A stretch of DNA of 64,000 bases from Paenibacillus sp. FSL R5-0623 (GCF_037974265.1 NZ_CP150233.1:1426001-1490000), one strand, 5' to 3'; positions 28,593 through 36,509 are shown, counted from the stretch's first letter. A program made the numbers and translations. Notes: generated by a model from the letters alone, not told the origin.

Positions 28593-29504
28593 ATGTCCAA
28601 TGTAACGGTGAAAGAACTAACAGCCAAGCCAGCTGACCGCGGGGTCAAAAGCTCGGTGTTTACATTAAAGCTGCTGCAACGTATTGTGATGATTCTGATT
28701 GGTGCTGCACTAATGGCTGTATCACTTGAAATATTCCTTGTGCCCAATGGCGTAATTGATGGTGGGATTACAGGTATTTCGATTATGGTGTCAGAGCTAA
28801 CGCATCTGCCACTCGGAGTATTCCTGACCTTGCTCAACTTGCCATTCCTGATTCTGGGATACAAGCAGATTGGTAAAACATTTGCGTTGTCCACGCTGCT
28901 GGGGATCGTGGTGATGTCCATCGGGACTGCGTTGTTGCACCGCGTGCCTGCATTAACACCAGGAGAGCCATTGCTCGGAGCCGTATTCGGCGGATTGATC
29001 CTGGGTGTGGGGGTTGGACTCGTGATTCGTTCAGGTGGTTCACTGGATGGTACGGAGATTGTCGCCATCCTGCTGAGTGAGAAATCACCGTTGTCTGTAG
29101 GACAGATCGTATTGTTTATTAACGTGTTTATTTTCGCAGGTGCAGGATTTGTATTCGGCTGGCCGAACGCCCTGTATTCCATGATTGCATATTATATTGC
29201 GATGAAGATGATTGATATTGTGAATGAGGGACTTGACCAGTCCAAATCGGTATGGATCATTAGTGATAAATATCGTGATATCGGTTCAGCCCTGACAGAC
29301 CGTCTTGGTCGTGGTGTAACTTTCCTGGATGGAGAGGGCGGATTCAGCGGAGACGAGAAAAAGATCATCTTTGTCGTGATCACCCGTTTGGAAGAAGCAA
29401 AGCTGAAGACCATCGTTGAAGATTGGGACCCGCAAGCCTTTGTGGCTATCGGTAACATTCATGATGTGAAGGGCGGACGTTTCAAGAAAAAAGGTATCCA
29501 TTAG
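28593..29504 (+). CDS. YitT family membrane protein (DUF161/DUF2179)
   Basis: 303 residues: five or six helices in the N-terminal DUF161 part (~25-190) with SLEIFLVPNGVIDGGITGIS and VGLVIRSGGSLDGTEIVA, then the soluble DUF2179 domain (~210-300) ending EDWDPQAFVAIGNIHDVKGG. The family is widespread in Bacillota with no settled function. A run of six G precedes ATG 28593. It is preceded by a short terminated leader. Confidence 0.9.
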   Translation: MSNVTVKELTAKPADRGVKSSVFTLKLLQRIVMILIGAALMAVSLEIFLVPNGVIDGGITGISIMVSELTHLPLGVFLTLLNLPFLILGYKQIGKTFALSTLLGIVVMSIGTALLHRVPALTPGEPLLGAVFGGLILGVGVGLVIRSGGSLDGTEIVAILLSEKSPLSVGQIVLFINVFIFAGAGFVFGWPNALYSMIAYYIAMKMIDIVNEGLDQSKSVWIISDKYRDIGSALTDRLGRGVTFLDGEGGFSGDEKKIIFVVITRLEEAKLKTIVEDWDPQAFVAIGNIHDVKGGRFKKKGIH

Positions 29505-29527
29505 CGATTGATATACGCATGAATGAT

Positions 29528-29568
29528 AATAGCCGACACCCTTGTGATGAGGGAGTCGGCTATTTTTT
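29528..29568 (+). terminator. Rho-independent terminator of the yitT-like gene
   Basis: AATAGCCGAC (29528-29537) pairs with GTCGGCTATT (29555-29564), extended by CCC/GGG past one mismatch, with T at 29563-29568. It overlaps the 3' end of the convergent minus-strand gene, whose Lys-rich tail reads across the T run. Confidence 0.82.
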
Positions 29569-30450
29569 CTTCAAATGTTTGAGAATGAGCTCCACCGGTT
29601 GGGGTTCAACAGCTGCGATTAAATCACCGGTTTGGTTCAAGCGTTCAATAATGTTCATCAGATGGTAATCCTGGATGGAGACGTTACTTCTAACCTCATC
29701 CCAGGTAAGGGGTGTAGAGACAGTGGCGCCAGATTTGGCACGTGGTGTATAGGGAGCGGCAAGGGTCTTGCCTCCATAATGCTGGAGATAGTCAAAATAA
29801 ATGCGGTCTCCACGGTCCTTTTTGAGTCGTTCCAGTGTGAACAGATCCGGGTGCTTCTGAGTGACATATTTACCCACAAAATAACCGATCTCTCTCAATT
29901 CATCAAAGGTTACTCCTTGCACAATGGGAACAATGATTTGAACTCCTGTTGCGCCCGAAGTTTTGGGAATAGACCTCAGACCAAGGGAAGTCAGGGTTTC
30001 CCCAACGATGAGTGCAGCTTGCATGATCCGCGGCTCGTGTTCCTGAGAGGGGTCCAGATCAATCATCCATTCACTGGGCAGATGGCTTCCCACAGTATGC
30101 AGAGAAGGATGAAATTCAAGCGCGGCCAGATTGCCAAGCCATAACAATTCGGGAAGTCCATTCATGACCACATAGCGGATGCCGTCGTGAACTTCAGTCC
30201 GCACATAATCTGGTATAGGCTCAGGGGCATTCTTTTGATAGAAAAATGTCCCTCCAGCGCCGTGGGGATATCTTATCGTGGTGAGAAGTCGATTGCTCGT
30301 ATACGTGAGCAGATAAGGAGCCAGAGCGGCCAGCTTTTGCAGATAGATGGCTTTGGTGACACCCGCATCCGGCCATAACAGCTTGTCCGGGTTCGTTACC
30401 GTCAGTTCTGTGCCTTCTATTATGATGGTTCCCTGGATCTTGGGGGCCAT
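29560..30450 (-). CDS. ligD: LigD-type NHEJ polymerase/primase domain protein
   Basis: 296 residues equal to the polymerase module of LigD, an archaeo-eukaryotic-primase-fold enzyme that fills or extends broken ends during non-homologous end joining. Features: VTNPDKLLWPDAGVTKAIYL at the start, GTFFYQKNAPE, the acidic metal site in WMIDLDPS, and KTSGATGVQIIVPI. The start is ATG 30450 with AGGAGG on the minus strand eight bases away; the in-frame GTG at 30459 lies inside that site. No ligase or phosphoesterase part is attached; the ligase is a separate gene 71 bp upstream. Confidence 0.9.
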   Translation of the reverse strand: MAPKIQGTIIIEGTELTVTNPDKLLWPDAGVTKAIYLQKLAALAPYLLTYTSNRLLTTIRYPHGAGGTFFYQKNAPEPIPDYVRTEVHDGIRYVVMNGLPELLWLGNLAALEFHPSLHTVGSHLPSEWMIDLDPSQEHEPRIMQAALIVGETLTSLGLRSIPKTSGATGVQIIVPIVQGVTFDELREIGYFVGKYVTQKHPDLFTLERLKKDRGDRIYFDYLQHYGGKTLAAPYTPRAKSGATVSTPLTWDEVRSNVSIQDYHLMNIIERLNQTGDLIAAVEPQPVELILKHLKKK

Positions 30451-30521
30451 ATGGAACACCTCCTATACGTGTAATGAATTATTGAAACATGGGCCGAAAC
30501 ACGAGTGCAGCGAACTCTTCA

Positions 30522-31472
30522 TCATGGAAGAAGCTGGTTCGCCAGGCAATCCTCGCGGGTTACATCCGCGAAGGTTTGAATACTGGGATGGCGTAGAGTG
30601 TGATGATGAGTCAACTCCATATATTGCACTTTGACTCCTATTCGTGGTTCCACCCAGGTGGTCTCTGCACTGCGCTCGGGTACATTATGGAACGGTCTGT
30701 CCTTCCTAATCAAAGGCTCGACTTGATGGGTGAGTTCCCGCCACGTATTGGAGTTCAATTTGCCAGTCCCGACATGACCAATATAGACAAAATTAGGCCC
30801 ATCATATACACCGATCGCGACGGCATTCACAATACCGCTCCGGTACGTGACTCCCCCGATCATGGCATATACATCATGCATGATTTTGACTTTCTGCCAG
30901 CGCTGGTCCTTGCCCTGTATGCCATAACTGCTGGTGAGATCCTTGCAGACAATGCCTTCCATCTGGTGCTGTCTCATGACCGTAAGCAGGGAAGCCGCAT
31001 CAAGGGTATTTGTCACCTCTTGAACGTGTGGAGCCGTGTTGAGAACCTCGTGCAACAGACGTTGTCGATCGGCCAATGGCTGATCCGTCACCCATTTCCC
31101 CTCATAGAACAGGATATCAAATACCATATATGTGACCGGAATCTGATGTATGGCTTGGGCGATACCTTCGGGTCTGCTCATCCGATCCCGCCGAAGAACA
31201 TGATAAAACGAAGGTTTTCCGGTGTCTGGGTCCAGCGCAATAACTTCTCCATCCAAAATATAAGAGGAGCCTGAACATAAATTGCGTGGTGTTACCAGCT
31301 CGGGATACTGTGCGGTTCGATCATGTAATCTGCGATTCACCAGGCGCAGCTCATGCCCGTCCTCATAGGCAAGCATGCGGACTCCATCCCACTTGACCTG
31401 GGCAATCCATTGCGGTCCTGTGGGTAAGGTATCTCTGGAGATGGGTTCGAATGGAATCAACGGTTTGAACAT
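30522..31472 (-). CDS. ATP-dependent DNA ligase (LigD ligase module)
   Basis: 316 residues: a nucleotidyltransferase domain with the adenylated lysine Lys27 in the KWDG motif, then YILDGEVIALD (motif III-type), MEGIVCKD (motif IV) and WQKVKIM (motif V), followed by an OB-fold domain. It is short, as bacterial NHEJ ligases without an N-terminal DNA-binding domain are. AAAGGAG seven bases upstream supports ATG 31472; an in-frame extension to 31526 has no ribosome site. It is transcribed ahead of the LigD polymerase gene, so the two make a split LigD. Confidence 0.92.
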   Translation of the reverse strand: MFKPLIPFEPISRDTLPTGPQWIAQVKWDGVRMLAYEDGHELRLVNRRLHDRTAQYPELVTPRNLCSGSSYILDGEVIALDPDTGKPSFYHVLRRDRMSRPEGIAQAIHQIPVTYMVFDILFYEGKWVTDQPLADRQRLLHEVLNTAPHVQEVTNTLDAASLLTVMRQHQMEGIVCKDLTSSYGIQGKDQRWQKVKIMHDVYAMIGGVTYRSGIVNAVAIGVYDGPNFVYIGHVGTGKLNSNTWRELTHQVEPLIRKDRPFHNVPERSAETTWVEPRIGVKVQYMELTHHHTLRHPSIQTFADVTREDCLANQLLP

Positions 31473-31577
31473 GGGGTACTCCTTTCTTGTCCGGAGCATT
31501 AGAGAAACGAACGCCCTAAACATCATGCGTCTTTTCGATCTTCATATTTTTTGAATTTAACTTGTCGGAGTAGTCGT

Positions 31578-31608
31578 TAGGATGCACTAATGTGGACAGT
31601 CTTATAAA
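31578..31608 (-). promoter_or_regulatory. Sigma-G-like promoter for the ligase/polymerase pair
   Basis: On the minus strand the -10 is CATCCTA (31578-31584; consensus CATACTA) and the -35 TTTATA (31603-31608; consensus TGAATA, 4 of 6), with an 18-base spacer. Forespore expression of ku and ligD is known in Bacillus subtilis, so the match is meaningful but remains a prediction. Confidence 0.45.
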
Positions 31609-31616
31609 AAGCGAAT

Positions 31617-31674
31617 GAAAAAGCCCGGGTATCCGATCTCTCTGTGATGTGAAAGAAATCAGGTACTCGGGCTT
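31617..31674 (-). terminator. Terminator of the dioxygenase gene
   Basis: AAGCCCGGGTA (31621-31631) pairs with TACTCGGGCTT (31664-31674) with one G.T pair; the A run at 31617-31622 becomes the U tract on the minus strand. Confidence 0.8.
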
Positions 31675-31718
31675 GAGTTATGAAATTATCCATAATGATC
31701 GTGTGTGTCCTAACAAAA

Positions 31719-32588
31719 TCAATTGGCAGCGGTTAGACGTACACGGATGTTCTGTGGGTCTACCGTAAACCAGGTACCCTCCACTTGTGTAACGACTGCA
31801 CCGGAATGACGCAATTGTTCAAGTGCCTGATCCAATTGTCCCTTTGTGGCGTACACAATGGTGAAGTAGTCAATTCCTGTAGCGTTATCTGGATTGACAG
31901 GTGCATTCACTCCTGCCCAGATATTAAGTCCCAGATGGTGATGATAACCCCCAGCGGAAACAAACAGCGCAGACATGTTGGCGAAGTTACCCACGATATC
32001 AAAACCGAGTATGCCGGTGTAATAGTTGCGTGCTTCTTCCAAGCTGCGGACGTGGAAATGTACATGACCAATAACGGTGCCAGCAGGCAGACCCTGCCAA
32101 GGTTCATTCTCCGATATGGCAAAAAGGCTTTCCACATCAACAGGATCACTTGCCATCACGTAGTTATTGTCGCTATCCCGTTTCCAGGTATCACGTGCAC
32201 GATCGGCGTAGATCTCAATCCCGTTCTGATCGGGATCGGAGATATAGAAGGCTTCGCTGACCAAGTGATCGCCTTGGCCGATATCGATGCCGGATGCAGC
32301 CAGATTACGAAGAGCAAGACCCAGGGACTTACGGTCAGGCAGCAGGATGGCGAAATGGTACAAGCCAGCGTGTGAGCGTTCCGGCAGGGTAATTCCATCC
32401 GTGAGCTCTTCTAATCGCAGCAGGGACTGTTTTCCGTCGGCTGTCAACGTGGCCACTTTGTCACTATGCTCCAGTAATTTCAATCCAACTACTTCGGTAT
32501 AGAACTTAATTGAACGGTCCAGGTTCATAATTCGGAGACTCACTTCACCCAGATGGGTTGTGGCAGGGATTTGATATGTTGTATTCAT
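31719..32588 (-). CDS. VOC-family ring-cleaving dioxygenase (CatE-like)
   Basis: 289 residues built of tandem vicinal-oxygen-chelate modules. Metal-ligand positions typical of extradiol dioxygenases are visible: His in TTHLGEVSLRI, His in AGLYHFAILLPDR, a later His in GTVIGHVHFHVRSLEEA and a Glu in NGIEIYAD. Bacillus CatE and YfiE-type catechol 2,3-dioxygenases have the same length and motif order. AGGAGGAAA precedes the start. The substrate is unknown and the gene has its own promoter and terminator, so it is not functionally tied to the flanking end-joining genes. Confidence 0.88.
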   Translation of the reverse strand: MNTTYQIPATTHLGEVSLRIMNLDRSIKFYTEVVGLKLLEHSDKVATLTADGKQSLLRLEELTDGITLPERSHAGLYHFAILLPDRKSLGLALRNLAASGIDIGQGDHLVSEAFYISDPDQNGIEIYADRARDTWKRDSDNNYVMASDPVDVESLFAISENEPWQGLPAGTVIGHVHFHVRSLEEARNYYTGILGFDIVGNFANMSALFVSAGGYHHHLGLNIWAGVNAPVNPDNATGIDYFTIVYATKGQLDQALEQLRHSGAVVTQVEGTWFTVDPQNIRVRLTAAN

Positions 32589-32730
32589 GATTGTTTCCTC
32601 CTGATAATAGATAATATGGGTGCTCGTTTAATTGTGTATATGCGTTGAAAACGGATTATTTAATTGCATATTGTTGAAGCAGAATTACAGCGTGACTGTA
32701 TATTCATAAATAGGTTACTTTTCATAAGTT

Positions 32731-32759
32731 AATATAAAATATAAATCAGCTTTCGTCAA
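32731..32759 (-). promoter_or_regulatory. Vegetative-type promoter of the dioxygenase gene
   Basis: On the minus strand TTGACG (32754-32759), a 17-base spacer and TATATT (32731-32736) give a strong sigma-A-type match. The remaining ~140 bases to the start codon contain AT-rich sequence with no clear operator. Confidence 0.6.
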
Positions 32760-32822
32760 TCGCATTTTGCAATTATAACTGGAGTTTTATTGACTAGTAC
32801 TGCTTCAATCGTTCTGTAAAAC

Positions 32823-32848
32823 AAAAAAATCCGACTGTGAAGCCGGAT
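32823..32848 (-). terminator. Terminator of ku
   Basis: Read on the minus strand, ATCCGGCT and AGTCGGAT form an eight-base stem with a TCAC loop, followed by seven T (32829 down to 32823). Confidence 0.7.
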
Positions 32849-32908
32849 CGGAGTAAACCTCATTACATGAAGAGTTATATAACGGAATCGGTCTTGCCTT
32901 AGCGATAT

Positions 32909-33823
32909 TCAAACTTTTGGTTTGGGTGTCGCCTTTTTTCTTTTGGCTGGTGCAGCAGGTGTATCGGATTCTCCTCCGGCAACCGCTTGAGCAGACGTTT
33001 TTCGCGGTGCACGTTTCTTAGGCTTGGCCGTTGTTGTCCCAGGGTCAGCCGGAATAGGCTTCACGGCCTCGATACTTGCCTGCAAGGCAGCCATCAAATC
33101 CATCACATTGGCTTCAGGTTTGGCTGGAGCAATCTTGATTTCTTCGCCTGCCACTTTGTGCTGGATAAGATCCAGCAATTTGCTGCGATAGTCATCGGTG
33201 TATTTACCGGGTTCAAAAGGCGTAGAGAGTTGGTCAATCAGCAACTTTGCCATCGTGAGTTCCTTTTCATTCACGTTCTGCACTTCAGGCAAGTTGGGCA
33301 CCTGGGAGACCGGACGAATCTCGTCCGGATAGAAAATTGTCTCCATGGAGAGGCAATCTTCCAGCACACGTATGGCAGCCAGACTGCTTTTGGAGCGGAT
33401 GGAAATTTTGGCGATCCCAATTTTGCCGGTATCCCGCATCGCGTTCATTAACAACTGGTAGGCATTTCCCCCAGCCTGATCGGGCGATAGGTAATATGTT
33501 TTCTGAAAATAAATCGGATCAATCTCAGTCAAGTCGACAAAATCCAGTATGGTAATGGTTTTGCTGGTGGAATCATTTAACGCTTCCAATTCATCTTTCT
33601 CGAATAGAACAAACTTTCCCTTTTCATATTCATAGCCTTTGGTGATCTCTTCCCACTTTACGTCCACTTCACAGGAGGGGCATTGACGAACATAAGCGAG
33701 CGGGCTGCCGCAGACTTTATGGATGTAACGCATGGAGATGTCTTTGTCTTCGGTAGCCGAGAACATTTTGACAGGGACATGCACAAGGCCAAAACTGATT
33801 GCACCTTTCCAGACGGTATGCAT
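32909..33823 (-). CDS. ku: Ku DNA end-binding protein
   Basis: A 304-residue Ku homodimer subunit. It starts with the conserved TVWKGAISFGLVHVPVKMFSA, has the Ku core (~1-250, including CPSCEVDVKWEEITKGYEY and YYLSPDQAGGNAYQLL) and a basic tail rich in Lys, Pro and Ala (KPKKRAPRKTS, KRKKATPKPK), which in bacterial Ku helps DNA binding and ligase recruitment. AAAGGAG eight bases upstream gives the start. A MITE-like repeat lies immediately upstream, between the gene and a sigma-G-like promoter. Confidence 0.95.
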   Translation of the reverse strand: MHTVWKGAISFGLVHVPVKMFSATEDKDISMRYIHKVCGSPLAYVRQCPSCEVDVKWEEITKGYEYEKGKFVLFEKDELEALNDSTSKTITILDFVDLTEIDPIYFQKTYYLSPDQAGGNAYQLLMNAMRDTGKIGIAKISIRSKSSLAAIRVLEDCLSMETIFYPDEIRPVSQVPNLPEVQNVNEKELTMAKLLIDQLSTPFEPGKYTDDYRSKLLDLIQHKVAGEEIKIAPAKPEANVMDLMAALQASIEAVKPIPADPGTTTAKPKKRAPRKTSAQAVAGGESDTPAAPAKRKKATPKPKV

Positions 33824-33842
33824 AGATCGGCTCCTTTCAAAA

Positions 33843-34014
33843 GGTTGTTCAAAAATTCCGCTTTTGATTACGAATCATGCCTAACGGCATGATCAGCATC
33901 GAATATGAAATTCAGCCGAAATGTCCGTTGCTCACGTAGTTTGCCTACGCTCCGCTACTCCATTTCTAGCTTTAATCCATCTTCTCGGTACTGAAAACCG
34001 GACTTTTTGAACAC
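33843..34014. mobile_element. MITE-like repeat, copy 1 (internally deleted form)
   Basis: About 172 bp with near-terminal inverted repeats (TGTTCAAAAATTCCG left, CGGACTTTTTGAACA right). It aligns directly with 36274-36485 over both flanks: the stretches CTTTTGATTACGAA, AGCATCGAATATG, CTACGCTCCGCTACTCCATT and TCTCGGTACTGAAAACCGG are shared. Compared with copy 2 it lacks about 40 internal bases. There is no coding capacity. It sits in the ku leader. Confidence 0.75.
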
Positions 34015-34028
34015 GGATTTATATTCAA

Positions 34029-34059
34029 TAGTATGGGCATCTGGTGCAAGGGATAATCG
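34029..34059 (-). promoter_or_regulatory. Sigma-G-like promoter for ku
   Basis: On the minus strand an exact CATACTA -10 (34029-34035) lies 18 bases from CGATTA (34054-34059; 4 of 6 for TGAATA). The predicted transcript would run through MITE copy 1 before reaching ku. Confidence 0.5.
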
Positions 34060-34192
34060 TTTTGTAGACGAACGAATTCGTATGGTTCGGCGAGACTCGG
34101 GGATGATAACAGAAACATGCTTGGTTTCCGACAGGAAAACGAGCATGGGATAGGTAGTTATTCTCACAGCACATATGCCGGGAGGTGCAATA

Positions 34193-34489
34193 TTGAAGAA
34201 CAGACGTGATGAGGAAGAAGCACACAAGCATGCATTTTCTCCATATCCTCTTGCCGAAGCCGAAAGTGCTGAAGAATTCTATACACCTGCTACAGCTGTA
34301 AACTGGGAAGCGGTCACTTCGGAAGAATTGCCCCTTGATCGGGAGTCGTTCATGCTCGACATTGACCGGATGGTGAATGAAGGGTTAGGCGGGGGGCAGG
34401 TTACGGAAGATAACGGTTATATTGGTGAAAGTACAACAGATAGCATGGTTCGAGAATCACATGATGATCCGGAAGGGGAGTATGAATAA
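34193..34489 (+). CDS. Acidic hypothetical protein upstream of sspH
   Basis: 98 residues from a TTG start with GGAGGTG (34181-34187). Composition is strongly acidic in the C-terminal half (EDNGYIGE, SHDDPEGEYE) after a short basic start (KNRRDEEEAHKH). No membrane segment or cysteine is seen and I do not recognise a family. It ends one base before the sspH start, so the two are co-transcribed and this protein may also be sporulation-linked; that is inference. Confidence 0.65.
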   Translation: MKNRRDEEEAHKHAFSPYPLAEAESAEEFYTPATAVNWEAVTSEELPLDRESFMLDIDRMVNEGLGGGQVTEDNGYIGESTTDSMVRESHDDPEGEYE

Positions 34490-34490
34490 G

Positions 34491-34670
34491 ATGATGGATG
34501 CAAAGCGCGCCAAAGCGATCTATGATTCGAAGGATACCATTGCCGTTACATTGGAGGGAGATCCTGTCTGGATCGAGAATGTGGATGAAGCCAATGGCAT
34601 GGCAACCGTTCAGGTTGGCAGCAGGCCGGGAAATACCCAGACGGTTCGTGTGGACCGCTTGGAGGAGTAA
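34491..34670 (+). CDS. sspH: H-type small acid-soluble spore protein
   Basis: 59 residues matching the SspH family: MDAKRAKAIYDSKDTIAVT, GDPVWIENVDEANGMATV and a final VRVDRLEE. These proteins occur in the forespore and mature spore core. GGAAGGGGAG (34471-34480) is placed for ATG 34491; ATG 34494 is equivalent. It is the clearest spore gene in the window. Confidence 0.88.
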   Translation: MMDAKRAKAIYDSKDTIAVTLEGDPVWIENVDEANGMATVQVGSRPGNTQTVRVDRLEE

Positions 34671-34737
34671 ATATAAGTAGCATATAGTTATTGGGCATTC
34701 GAGAATGAATAAAAGCTGAAATATATGCATAACACGG

Positions 34738-34762
34738 CCGGTACCGAGAGGTGCCGGTTTTT
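34738..34762 (+). terminator. Terminator after sspH
   Basis: CCGGTACC (34738-34745), a GAGA loop and GGTGCCGG (34750-34757) with TTTTT at 34758-34762. Confidence 0.85.
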
Positions 34763-34935
34763 GGTTTTTCCTGGTAGATGTCTGAAACTTCGAAGGAAGC
34801 GAGTTTTGAGACACGTCTAATAAAGCATGTTATATTTCCGCTTGGCTCCTTGGATGTTGCGGGGGAAGAAAGGGACCGATATAATAAGGTTCAAAGTGAA
34901 CTCAGGCGGCTGGACCGCCAAAGGTGGGGCGAATA

Positions 34936-35418
34936 TTGAATCAGACGCACGAGCAGTGGGTGTATCAATCCCATGGCATTGCAGATACAGAAGCACTCGC
35001 TTCCGCACTCGCCAGACAGGCAAACGCCGGCATGGTGGTTGCTTTGGATGGTGATCTGGGCGCGGGTAAAACGGCATTTTCACAGAAATTTGCCTGGCAT
35101 TTGGGTGTACGTGATGTGGTAAGTAGTCCCACATTCACACTAATCAAGGAGTACGAAGGGCGTCTGCCTTTATATCACATGGATGTATATCGCATATCGC
35201 TGGAAGAAGCGGATGAGCTTGGACTTGATGAATATTTCTATGGAGCCGGAGTCAGTCTGGTGGAATGGTCGAGTATCATTCCCGAATTGCTGCCGCAAGA
35301 GCACTTGCATGTGCAGATTGAAACAACGGGCCTGGAGGATCGAACGATTACACTGGATGGGTACGGCGAGACTTATGCAGCCATATGCCGACAGTTCAGA
35401 CAGAATGGAGTCAAATGA
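34936..35418 (+). CDS. tsaE: tRNA threonylcarbamoyladenosine biosynthesis ATPase TsaE
   Basis: A 160-residue P-loop ATPase of the t6A pathway that works with TsaB and TsaD to modify position 37 of ANN-decoding tRNAs. Walker A is DGDLGAGKTAF; SSPTFTLIKEY and YHMDVYRI are the family motifs. Start TTG 34936 with AAGGTGG (34921-34927) is preferred to GTG 34924. It heads the tsaE-tsaB-rimI-tsaD set. Confidence 0.93.
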   Translation: MNQTHEQWVYQSHGIADTEALASALARQANAGMVVALDGDLGAGKTAFSQKFAWHLGVRDVVSSPTFTLIKEYEGRLPLYHMDVYRISLEEADELGLDEYFYGAGVSLVEWSSIIPELLPQEHLHVQIETTGLEDRTITLDGYGETYAAICRQFRQNGVK

Positions 35419-36269
35419 TGATGGAAGATTTACAAAAAGAGCCGCGTCAGCGGTTTTTGGCGTTGGACACATCCACCGCAGTGATGGCAGCTGCGATGAT
35501 GGAAGATCATGCGCTTCTGGAAGAACGCAATGAACGGGCTGAGCGTAACCATTCGGTACATGTTGTACCGGTGATGGAGCAGCTGCTGGCCGCCAGCAAC
35601 ACACAGCCTGGCCATCTGGACGGCATTGCCGTTGGCGTTGGCCCAGGCTCGTACACGGGCATCCGCATTGCGGTGACCGCGGCGAAGACACTGGCCTGGG
35701 CGTGGGACATCCCCGTAGCCGGGGTGTCCAGCCTTCAGGCCATCGCCTGGGGCGGCTGGCACAGCGGCCTTGCCGCCAAGGCAGAAGCTGCGGCAGAGGA
35801 TGCCGCAGCAGGGGCTGGCGGAACGCCATCCGCGGACCAGGGCAGCACAGGTGCTGCCCCTGTCCACTGGATCGTTCCGCTTGTGGATGCACGGCGCGGT
35901 CAAGCGTGCACCGCGCTGTTTGCCTCCGCCGGGAGCGATGCGCCCCGGCGTCTGGCGCCTGATGCCATCCGCAAGATGGACGGATGGCTGGAAGCCCTCG
36001 CCGCCCGCATGGCGGAGGCGGCGCCGGAAGAGCGGCCCGCAGCCGTCTGGATCGTCGGCGAGACGGGCCCTCATGCTGCGGCAGCGGCGGAGCTTCGCTG
36101 CCCCGCAGGAACGGCGCTCCAGCTCGTACCTTATGAGCTGGAAGGCCGCTGGGTTGGGCGCCTTGGCGCCGCCGCGCTGCTTGCAGGTCAGCGTGATGAC
36201 GTGCATGCGCTGGTGCCGAATTACACCCAGCTGTCCGAAGCGGAAGCCAATCTGCTGCGCAAAGGCTAA
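35418..36269 (+). CDS. tsaB: tRNA threonylcarbamoyladenosine biosynthesis protein TsaB, extended and GC-rich
   Basis: 283 residues; the usual length is about 230. The N-terminal ASKHA-type domain is normal (LALDTSTAVMAAAM, then GIAVGVGPGSYTGIRIAV). Around residues 115-150 there is an Ala/Gly-rich insertion (AAKAEAAAEDAAAGAG), and the whole 3' two thirds is far richer in G+C than its neighbours: 43 of 60 bases at 35761-35820 against 29 of 60 at 36541-36600. It pairs with TsaD as its partner. The start overlaps the tsaE stop (TGATG). A MITE-like repeat begins five bases after its stop. Confidence 0.9.
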   Translation: MMEDLQKEPRQRFLALDTSTAVMAAAMMEDHALLEERNERAERNHSVHVVPVMEQLLAASNTQPGHLDGIAVGVGPGSYTGIRIAVTAAKTLAWAWDIPVAGVSSLQAIAWGGWHSGLAAKAEAAAEDAAAGAGGTPSADQGSTGAAPVHWIVPLVDARRGQACTALFASAGSDAPRRLAPDAIRKMDGWLEALAARMAEAAPEERPAAVWIVGETGPHAAAAAELRCPAGTALQLVPYELEGRWVGRLGAAALLAGQRDDVHALVPNYTQLSEAEANLLRKG

Positions 36270-36273
36270 AAGA

Positions 36274-36485
36274 GGTTGTTCAAAAAGTCCGCTTTTGATT
36301 ACGAAGGATACCTGGTGGCATCATCAGCATCGAATATGGAATTCAGCCGAAATAAGCGGGAGGCTTACGAAGTATGTTTCCTTTGGAAACATTGTGGTTG
36401 ATCACGTAGTTTTCCCTACGCTCCGCTACTCCATTTCTAGCTTCATCCCATCTTCTCGGTACTGAAAACCGGTCTTTTTGAACAC
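36274..36485. mobile_element. MITE-like repeat, copy 2 (longer form)
   Basis: About 212 bp ending in inverted repeats (TGTTCAAAAAGTCCG left, CGGTCTTTTTGAACA right), in the same orientation as copy 1 and similar along nearly all of it apart from an extra internal block (about 36351-36400). It lies between tsaB and rimI, so the tsa transcript must cross it. No coding capacity; no clear target duplication. Confidence 0.78.
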
Positions 36486-36509
36486 GCACTAAAGGGGGAG
36501 GGGAAGCAG

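Noticed and set aside
29563..29568. The T run at the 3' end of the LigD polymerase gene as part of its own minus-strand terminator
   Set aside because: On the minus strand the sequence after the hairpin lacks a U tract, so the hairpin serves the plus-strand yitT-like gene only.
35430..36465. Long Arg/Pro/Cys-rich open frames on both strands of tsaB
   Set aside because: They are by-products of the GC-rich tsaB segment, which rarely forms stop codons in any frame; tsaB itself has clear family motifs.
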